Assembly (NCBI GenBank): GCA_013331935.1
Contig: DUFN01000026.1
Coordinates: forward strand, 1-42,789
From: Nanobdellota archaeon
Lineage (GTDB): Archaea; Nanobdellota; Nanobdellia; UBA10117
Direction: 5' to 3'
DNA length: 42,789 bases
Shown piece by piece: positions 37,279 to 42,789 of this stretch; positions within the stretch are counted from its first letter, which is position 1, and each line of letters opens with the position of its first letter. The notes under the pieces are model-generated. The model saw nothing but the letters and a program-made list of their open reading frames with translations. It was not told the origin of the DNA and made no database searches. The translations under genes and the position numbers were made by a program.

Positions 37279-37542
37279 TCAAGCTGTCAGATATGCAAGC
37301 TCGGTTTTAGGCGCGTTGTCCAAATCCAGAACAATAACTTCTGGTTGTGGTGTTTCAAACAAATATGCTTCTGATTTCTCGCTTTCTAGCATTTGGCAGT
37401 ATGGCTTGCTAGCCTCCCGCCGCTGGCAGCCGGCTTCCTGCAATAAATACCAATTACGAACTACAAACTCAAAACTGCTTACTAATATGGCGAGCGGCGG
37501 GTTCAAGTTATTTAATAGCGCCATTGTTGGCAATGGCAACAT
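37279..37542 (-). CDS. doubtful ORF overlapping a dispersed repeat
   Basis: An 87-codon frame fills the gene-free stretch 37209-37570. Its C-terminal third (EAYLFETPQPEVIVLDLDNA) looks protein-like, while the N-terminal part (LNNLNPPLA) is read from the 20-nt repeat shared with 34171-34190. It may be a decayed gene with a repeat inserted. No family recognised. Confidence 0.3.
   Translation of the reverse strand: MLPLPTMALLNNLNPPLAILVSSFEFVVRNWYLLQEAGCQRREASKPYCQMLESEKSEAYLFETPQPEVIVLDLDNAPKTELAYLTA
37493..37512. repeat. 20-nt sequence shared with the 34 kb palindromic element
   Basis: AGCGGCGGGTTCAAGTTATT at 37493-37512 is identical to 34171-34190, which includes the right outer arm of the large palindromic element. 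No matching left arm CTTGAACCCGCC is present near here, so this appears to be a partial copy or a conserved end. Confidence 0.8.
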
Positions 37543-37570
37543 TTATATATAAACTTTCAGAATTAAAAAC

Positions 37571-38764
37571 ATGGCCACAACAACATTATTTCGTGCGAAT
37601 AAACGTGCTGCTTCTTCGGTGTATGAAGGAAATTATGGCGGGATGATACTTCTGATAATCATGTCTGGCGCAATCCTGACATACCTTCTGCTCGTAACGC
37701 CTGCGGAGCGCGAGAAATTCGGAATAGTGCCTGAAAAATACGCAAGAACCCTGCTTGATGTGGCGCCCGGAACAATAAGCGTTTCAGAATCACAGGCCCG
37801 CGCAAAGGATTTCAATTTTGGCACAATAAATCTTGATTATTCCATAAACCAGATTTCTGAGGAACTGCGGAATACGATAGCATTAAGGAGTGCAGGCTTT
37901 TCTGAAGACACAATCAGCCTTCCTGTAACTTTAGACCAAACCGCAGAATCAATCCTTCTTCAGGCAGTTGTTTCAGACAAGCTTGGCGATGGCAAACTGT
38001 TGGTTTTCCTGAACGGCATTGAAGTTTTCAATGAAGCTGTAAACAAAAACCAGATTTTGAAAATAACCCTGCCGAAAAACCTCTGGCAGGCCAGCAATAC
38101 ATTGAAGTTTTCAGTCTCATCGCCGGGAGCAGCTTTCTGGAATACAAATTCTTATTCGCTTGTAAATGTAAACCTAATCACAAATAAGTATGCGCAGGCA
38201 AAGGCGATAACTACGCAGTCCTTCACACTAACAGGCGAACTGGCAACAGGCTTGCAGAAAGCAACACTAACTGCTTACGTTACTGCAACTGTGCCAAAAT
38301 CAAATTACGAAATCACTGTAAATGGCAAGGCAGTTTATAGCGGAATAGGCATCGGAAGCATCTCTCTTGAAATTCCAAACAATTATCTGGTTTCCGGAGA
38401 AAATAAAATCGCATTCAGCGTTGCAAAGGACAGCGGATATAGGCTTGCCTTCACAAAAATAACAGCAACATATTATCTCGCAGGCCTGAAAGCAAAAAAA
38501 TACACTTTCTTTGTGAATGATTACAATTGGAATCAAATAAGAGATAGCGGAATATACTGCACAGTAAAAGCAGTAAAATCATCTGGAGGCGATTCTGTAA
38601 ATGTCCGCGTGAATGGAAAGAGCCTGAAACTCGGATTCATAGAAGGCAGTGCAGATGCGCAGGCCTGCCAGTATTTCATCAAAGGCGACAATGAGCTTGT
38701 TCTGGGTTCAAATGAGCCAGTTGAACTAAGCAGTTTGAAGGTTATGGTTGGGGCAAAGCAGTAA
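37571..38764 (+). CDS. membrane-anchored extracellular beta-repeat protein (unknown)
   Basis: The 397-residue protein has a short cytoplasmic N-terminus, one membrane helix (about 24-43) and a large outside region. Three copies of a beta unit with a VNG turn and a LPxxx(x)GxNxLxFS strand are visible: FLNGIEVF about 144, TVNGKAVYSG about 248 and RVNGKSLKLG about 344. Each is followed by an N-x-L/I hydrophobic strand. The fold may be a jelly-roll-like binding domain. Its TAA overlaps the next ATG by one base (TAATG), so translation is coupled. TTTATATATAAAC lies before the start. Confidence 0.75.
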   Translation: MATTTLFRANKRAASSVYEGNYGGMILLIIMSGAILTYLLLVTPAEREKFGIVPEKYARTLLDVAPGTISVSESQARAKDFNFGTINLDYSINQISEELRNTIALRSAGFSEDTISLPVTLDQTAESILLQAVVSDKLGDGKLLVFLNGIEVFNEAVNKNQILKITLPKNLWQASNTLKFSVSSPGAAFWNTNSYSLVNVNLITNKYAQAKAITTQSFTLTGELATGLQKATLTAYVTATVPKSNYEITVNGKAVYSGIGIGSISLEIPNNYLVSGENKIAFSVAKDSGYRLAFTKITATYYLAGLKAKKYTFFVNDYNWNQIRDSGIYCTVKAVKSSGGDSVNVRVNGKSLKLGFIEGSADAQACQYFIKGDNELVLGSNEPVELSSLKVMVGAKQ

Positions 38765-40368
38765 TGGCACAAGGAGATAGTGACGCAGCAGGATTTTTTG
38801 CTGGAATGGATGCAGAAACAGCAACAAAGAAAAAAGGCTTGTTTAGCCAAGTAATTGATAAAGCTAAAAAGTCCGGCGTGGGCAAGGCAGTTGGCAAAGC
38901 AAAAGCTGCAGCTGGCAAGGCAAGTGCAGGCTACCAAAACGTAAGCGCGGCTGGAGGGATGGCAAATAGGCACTCTGCACTTCTGCAAAAGCAAAGGACT
39001 GAAGGGCTTAGTGAAGAAGAGGAAAAAGAGCTGGCCGGCATTGGAGAGAAAAAATCTGCATTATCCGGGCTAGCAAAATTTAGTTTTGTTGGTACAAAAT
39101 TTCACTCCTTATTCTCGAGCTGGCTCGGACCCATAATAGTCTTTGTCGTAACAATCGTCTTTGGCGGATTTTTGCAGTTTTTCTTCCCATTATTTTTAGT
39201 AATCGGATTAGTAGCGGGGTTTGTTCTGGTTGGCCTAAAAGCATTTCCAACATTGACAAAATACATTCTCGCGATTGGAATAATCATAATATTATTATTT
39301 ATACCCATGAGCCCGATAGCAAAATCATACGGAATTGATTACGGTTCTTTATCGCTCACTGGAAAACAATCGTCGAAAGCAACAGCAGGCGTCCAGACAC
39401 AGCTCAGTGCAACTTTCAGCTGCATTCTGGGCGGAACAAACTGCGAACTAATAACAAATACATATAAGTCAGAGCAGGCGCAAAGCGATTATACTGCACA
39501 GGTAAGCGATGTCGGCGTTAAACTTGAGCATCTCGGGCCTGCAAGGGATTTCGCAAGCAAAGACACGCCGGAAATACAAGCAATAGTTAATGCAAAAGGA
39601 TTTTACAAATCTCCAATTGGCGTGATTGTCAGTGCAGCATCAGCTAGTACTGATCAGAAAATAAAGGATGTGCTGACTGGCGGCAGTTGGAACTGTCCGA
39701 CTATTTCTCCGAGCAACAATATTAGAAACAAATTCATCTCATGCTCTTACAATCAAGAAATTTGCGTTAAGGAAGGTGATACGTTCAACATGCCAGTAGA
39801 AGTATCAATAATTGCTCAAAATACAGTTACTATGGCAAGCAAGCAATTTGCACTTACAACATCAGGAGTTATGTCTTCAATTGAAGGTGATGACCAATTA
39901 AGTTATTTTGGATTTGATAAAGAAAATTTTAAATCCGTGCAGATTGGCGACGAATCTGCAAATCTTGCGATTTATGCAACAACTGGGCAGGATGTCTTGC
40001 CGGGAGATTTTGCTAATACAATTGCCATAAAGATTGCAAATCCGGGCAGTGGCAAGCTGATGCCATCAAGAATTAATCTGACAATGCCAGCGCAGTTAGC
40101 AAAATATATTGATTCTGATAAGAGCCAATTTAATCCTACTGATGCACAAAAAGCACAGCAGAACGGCACAATTACACTGGTTCGGTCTATCAGCGGAGAC
40201 ATTGAAACAAGCAAATTCAAAAACTGGTATTTGGTGTTTAATGATAAATTATCTAAAGAAGTGAAAAACAGCGAAGTTACAGTATTTTCAATTGCAGCAT
40301 CTGCAACGTATAATTATGCAGATTCGCAGTCCCTCATAGTGCCGATAACTGGATCAGGTACATGCTAA
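38764..40368 (+). CDS. multi-spanning membrane protein with extracellular domain (unknown)
   Basis: The 534-residue protein begins with about 115 cytoplasmic residues rich in alanine, glycine and lysine (KAKAAAGKASAGYQN), followed by three hydrophobic segments (about 118-188). An extracellular beta-rich domain (about 200-534) carries paired cysteines (SCILGGTNC, WNCP, SCSYNQEIC, GSGTC at the end). I recognise no family. It starts in a one-base overlap with the preceding gene and is followed 10 nt later by a lipoprotein gene, so these proteins likely assemble together at the envelope. Confidence 0.74.
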   Translation: MAQGDSDAAGFFAGMDAETATKKKGLFSQVIDKAKKSGVGKAVGKAKAAAGKASAGYQNVSAAGGMANRHSALLQKQRTEGLSEEEEKELAGIGEKKSALSGLAKFSFVGTKFHSLFSSWLGPIIVFVVTIVFGGFLQFFFPLFLVIGLVAGFVLVGLKAFPTLTKYILAIGIIIILLFIPMSPIAKSYGIDYGSLSLTGKQSSKATAGVQTQLSATFSCILGGTNCELITNTYKSEQAQSDYTAQVSDVGVKLEHLGPARDFASKDTPEIQAIVNAKGFYKSPIGVIVSAASASTDQKIKDVLTGGSWNCPTISPSNNIRNKFISCSYNQEICVKEGDTFNMPVEVSIIAQNTVTMASKQFALTTSGVMSSIEGDDQLSYFGFDKENFKSVQIGDESANLAIYATTGQDVLPGDFANTIAIKIANPGSGKLMPSRINLTMPAQLAKYIDSDKSQFNPTDAQKAQQNGTITLVRSISGDIETSKFKNWYLVFNDKLSKEVKNSEVTVFSIAASATYNYADSQSLIVPITGSGTC

Positions 40369-40378
40369 AAATAATAAC

Positions 40379-41290
40379 ATGAACTCGAAATCAACAAACA
40401 CAGCTGTTACATTATCACTCATAGCTTTATTTATTTTAATCAGCGGATGCGTGCAAAAAGATGTGCCGCAAAAGCAATTTATAGCTTCTGATGATGCGCT
40501 CGTAATGAGCTTTCAGGCAGGCAGTCCTCCAGATAAAGTATTTTCAGACAGCGAATTTGACATAGTTCTTCAGGCAGAAAACAAGGGAGAGCACGGGCTT
40601 GCGCTTGGCGATGTAAGGTTTGTACTGACTGATGCGGGCTTCAGCAATGGACAGTCAGAAATTATGAAAAACTCGCAGAATATTGCACCGGCAAGCCAGG
40701 CAATCAGCGGCGAATATCTGGCTGGCGGAATTGATTTTGCCAATTGGAATGGCATGAAATATGCGTCCGTAATGCAAGTCACTGAAATGAAAAAAATACC
40801 GGCAAGGGTTGAGGCGTGCTATCCTTACGAAACAAAGGCATCTGCAACTCTGTGCGTAAAAGCTGGCACGACCGCAAAATGCAGTGATGATGAAGAAAAA
40901 ACAGTGGCAAACTCAGGCGCGCCAGTCAAAATCACAGAATTTTCGCAGATTGGAAGCACAAAGACTGCAACCGGCGTGCAGACGGGGTTTAAGTTTAAAG
41001 TTGCAAGGACTGGCGGAGAAGAGTATAAATTTTATAGCAATGTGGCAGACTGCCCCACGCTAAGTGCAATCAACGCTAACATAATAAATGTAGCAGTTGA
41101 TATGCCAAAGACTACTTGCTCGCCAACTACCGCAATATTAGATAGCAAGACACAAGAATCTGATTCCATAACTTGCACAATTTCATTTGATACTACATCA
41201 AGTTTCGAGAAAGTTATACCGATAAAGCTTAATTACGTGATAAAGCAAAGTACTAACAAAGATATACAAATAATCCCGCTTCCCAAATGA
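40379..41290 (+). CDS. lipoprotein, paralogue of the next gene
   Basis: This 303-residue protein has a lipobox LISGC with C24 after a hydrophobic signal, so it is probably lipid-anchored outside the membrane. The domain has DDALVMSFQAGSPPDKVFSD, ENKGEHGLALGDVRF and ACYPYETKASATLC, with about ten cysteines. It aligns with the following protein along its whole length. It is co-transcribed with the two preceding membrane proteins (spacing 10 nt). Function unknown. Confidence 0.76.
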   Translation: MNSKSTNTAVTLSLIALFILISGCVQKDVPQKQFIASDDALVMSFQAGSPPDKVFSDSEFDIVLQAENKGEHGLALGDVRFVLTDAGFSNGQSEIMKNSQNIAPASQAISGEYLAGGIDFANWNGMKYASVMQVTEMKKIPARVEACYPYETKASATLCVKAGTTAKCSDDEEKTVANSGAPVKITEFSQIGSTKTATGVQTGFKFKVARTGGEEYKFYSNVADCPTLSAINANIINVAVDMPKTTCSPTTAILDSKTQESDSITCTISFDTTSSFEKVIPIKLNYVIKQSTNKDIQIIPLPK

Positions 41291-41367
41291 AGCATAAACG
41301 CAGTTTCACTACTTAGCGTATTTCATAAAGCTTTAAAAATAAGCCCTGTATTTAATAATTGATAATC

Positions 41368-42333
41368 ATGGCCACGAAAAACGATTATGTGATAGTGCTT
41401 ATAATTGCAGTGTTATTGTTAATGGCAAGCGGTTGCGTTGGGAAAAAGACAACAACTGTCGCGGCTGGCGCGGGGACTGCTTTTGCAGGCGGAAATGATG
41501 GGCTGACCTTGTCATTTGTGCCCGGCGAGCCTCTGGATGAGTTTTACACTGGCGATGAGCTGAAAATAGGATTGCTTCTTGAAAATAAAGGCGAATACGG
41601 CATCACACCTCCAAATAATCCAATGGTTTATGTGGGCGGAGTTTCGTCCAGTGCTTTTACGCCGAAACCGACTTTTGCCAAAAATTATGCAAACGCATTA
41701 GATCCTGTAAAAATAACTGGTACGCAGAAAATTCCGGGCGGACAAGATACGATAGAATTTCCATCTGCAACAGAATCAATGAAGTACACAGATACAGTCA
41801 TAGGACAATTTGTTGATTTGACTCTTACTTCTGCAGTATGCTATCCATACCAAACAAAAGCAATTGCGCTGGCCTGCCTGAGCAGTAACCTGCTGTCACA
41901 GACAGTTGGCAAGGAAATATGCAAAATTTCGGGCGAGAAAAACCCGCAAAGCGCTGGTGCGCCAGTAAAAGTAACGTCTGCTATTGAATTGCCAACAGGG
42001 CAGAAAAAAGTTGGCTTCCAGATAAAAATAAAAGATGTTGGCGGCGGATTCACTTACTCATTGGACCGAACAGAGGACTGCAGATCTACACCAATAGCTC
42101 AGCAGAACATGGTTAAGGTAACTGCAGTAATTGGCGGAAATGTGGCAACTGATTGTGTGAGCAAAGATGTCCGCTTGATAAATGGAGAAGGCACTGTAAC
42201 ATGCAGGACGCCGAATGACCTGCCTGCTGACCTCGTGAGCGGAATATCGCAGATACCATTGACAGTAACTGTTGATTATAAATATATGAGCGAAGCAACA
42301 AAGAAAATCAAAGTAAGGAAAGCAGAAGTTTGA
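41368..42333 (+). CDS. lipoprotein, paralogue of the preceding gene
   Basis: This 321-residue protein has a lipobox MASGC with C23. The same domain as the previous gene follows: LTLSFVPGEPLDEFYTGDEL, ENKGEYGI, VCYPYQTKAIALAC, then DC, TDC and VTC near the end at equivalent places. The ATG at 41368 has TTTAAAAATA about 27 nt upstream, so it also has its own promoter, and an in-frame TTG at 41359 is rejected. Conserved cysteines suggest extracellular disulfides. Function unknown. Confidence 0.76.
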   Translation: MATKNDYVIVLIIAVLLLMASGCVGKKTTTVAAGAGTAFAGGNDGLTLSFVPGEPLDEFYTGDELKIGLLLENKGEYGITPPNNPMVYVGGVSSSAFTPKPTFAKNYANALDPVKITGTQKIPGGQDTIEFPSATESMKYTDTVIGQFVDLTLTSAVCYPYQTKAIALACLSSNLLSQTVGKEICKISGEKNPQSAGAPVKVTSAIELPTGQKKVGFQIKIKDVGGGFTYSLDRTEDCRSTPIAQQNMVKVTAVIGGNVATDCVSKDVRLINGEGTVTCRTPNDLPADLVSGISQIPLTVTVDYKYMSEATKKIKVRKAEV

Positions 42334-42441
42334 TTTTTTATTCTATTATTTATTTTTCTATTATTTAATATTGCCAAACAAATAAACTATCAACTAAAAA
42401 ACTATTAACTGAACAAATAACTAACAACTAAATACCAATAA
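42334..42441. other. AT-rich low-complexity spacer
   Basis: The spacer between two convergent genes holds a direct repeat (TTCTATTATTTA occurs at about 42342 and 42357) and then a run of AACTA-like units (CAACTAAAAAACTATTAACT and so on). It has no ORF or clear hairpin; the T-rich first part may terminate the lipoprotein transcript. Confidence 0.5.
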
Positions 42442-42789
42442 CTACCCTATGTAATGCACATCAGGCTTTTCGGTAAACTGTGTCTTCAGCTTCTTAAGCT
42501 TAGTAATTCCCTGCAATTCATCAGGGTTATTGCCATCCTGCTTGATTTTTGACTGCGTTTTCTCATATTCAGCAGATTCCTTGTCCAGTTCGCTTAAATC
42601 CACTTCCATGCCAGTGATTTTCTTCAGCTGAGTAAGCACTGATTTAGCTTCCTTGAACCCAAGATGCGAAGGATGCCCGTAAGTTTCGGATAATAAGGCA
42701 ATCCCACCCATGTTCCTCAGCCTCGCCAATCCCAATAGTAGGCCAGAAGCGCCAACAATAGCCTCTACTTTCTTTCCTAATTTGAAGCT
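42442..42789 (-). CDS. PAC2 family protein (proteasome assembly chaperone-like), partial
   Basis: The C-terminal 115 residues are inside the window; the 5' part lies beyond the right edge. The frame is open to the last base and contains VGASGLLLGLARLRNMGGIA, LLSETYGHPSHLGFKEAKSV and ITGMEVDLSELDKESAEYEK. The GASGLLLG turn and SETYGHPS are typical of archaeal PAC2 family proteins, related to eukaryotic proteasome assembly chaperones. Role in proteasome assembly is by family only. Confidence 0.85.
   Translation of the reverse strand, partial: SFKLGKKVEAIVGASGLLLGLARLRNMGGIALLSETYGHPSHLGFKEAKSVLTQLKKITGMEVDLSELDKESAEYEKTQSKIKQDGNNPDELQGITKLKKLKTQFTEKPDVHYIG

Overview
The window is a compact, low-GC archaeal chromosome segment. 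Rpo4, L21e, L31e, L39e, S19e, aIF6, prefoldin alpha, SRP54/FtsY, pelota, Hjc and archaeal-type phosphoglycerate mutase are all present. Small genes, lysine-rich proteins, convergent genes that abut or overlap, DUF5667, PGF-pre-PGF and DUF2779 proteins, and a form III-type RubisCO with an AMP pathway suggest a DPANN-type genome (Woesearchaeota/Pacearchaeota-like). That placement is inference; the archaeal domain is certain. Many genes have an A/T-rich TATA-like box about 25-29 nt before the start codon, which implies leaderless transcripts. I used this spacing to choose several starts.

Bases 1-7000 hold information processing, nearly all on the minus strand: L21e-Rpo4-DUF655, SRP54, and the conserved string S19e-PDCD5-L39e-L31e-aIF6-PfdA-FtsY. 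Bases 7000-12310 mix a geranylgeranyl-reductase-like flavoprotein, small membrane proteins, two stand-alone RAM proteins, a small MscS-like channel, a DRG-type TGS protein with a damaged P-loop, an AbrB-like protein and Hjc. Bases 12297-23411 are metabolic: a GH3 glycosidase, phosphoglycerate mutase, an isochorismatase-family hydrolase, AMP phosphorylase, an AI-2E-type permease, an HTH-CBS regulator, a DUF2779 nuclease-like protein, RubisCO and a HAD phosphatase. With ribose-1,5-bisphosphate isomerase at 27873-28658, the complete AMP to 3-phosphoglycerate route lies within about 13 kb and leads into glycolysis through the mutase.

Bases 23589-32172 are surface related: a 1276-residue secreted zincin-like protein with a C-terminal PGF-pre-PGF module, a GT2 glycosyltransferase, a UDP-glucuronate decarboxylase, a methyltransferase and a membrane-anchored protein. 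Bases 32266-37210 hold small envelope proteins, a PIN-domain protein convergent with a VapB-like small ORF, pelota, an HExxH protein and a second AbrB-like gene. Bases 37571-42333 are a four-gene set of unknown extracytoplasmic proteins: two membrane-anchored beta-rich proteins and two paralogous lipoproteins. A PAC2-family gene runs off the right edge.

Between genes, and once inside a gene, there are clusters of short perfect palindromes (61-90, 8169-8210, 17219-17323, 34004-34185, 34989-35022). Two share an 11-nt hairpin core. The 34 kb element also shares a 20-nt sequence with a site near 37.5 kb. With the four-gene surface set, these are the least explained parts of the window.
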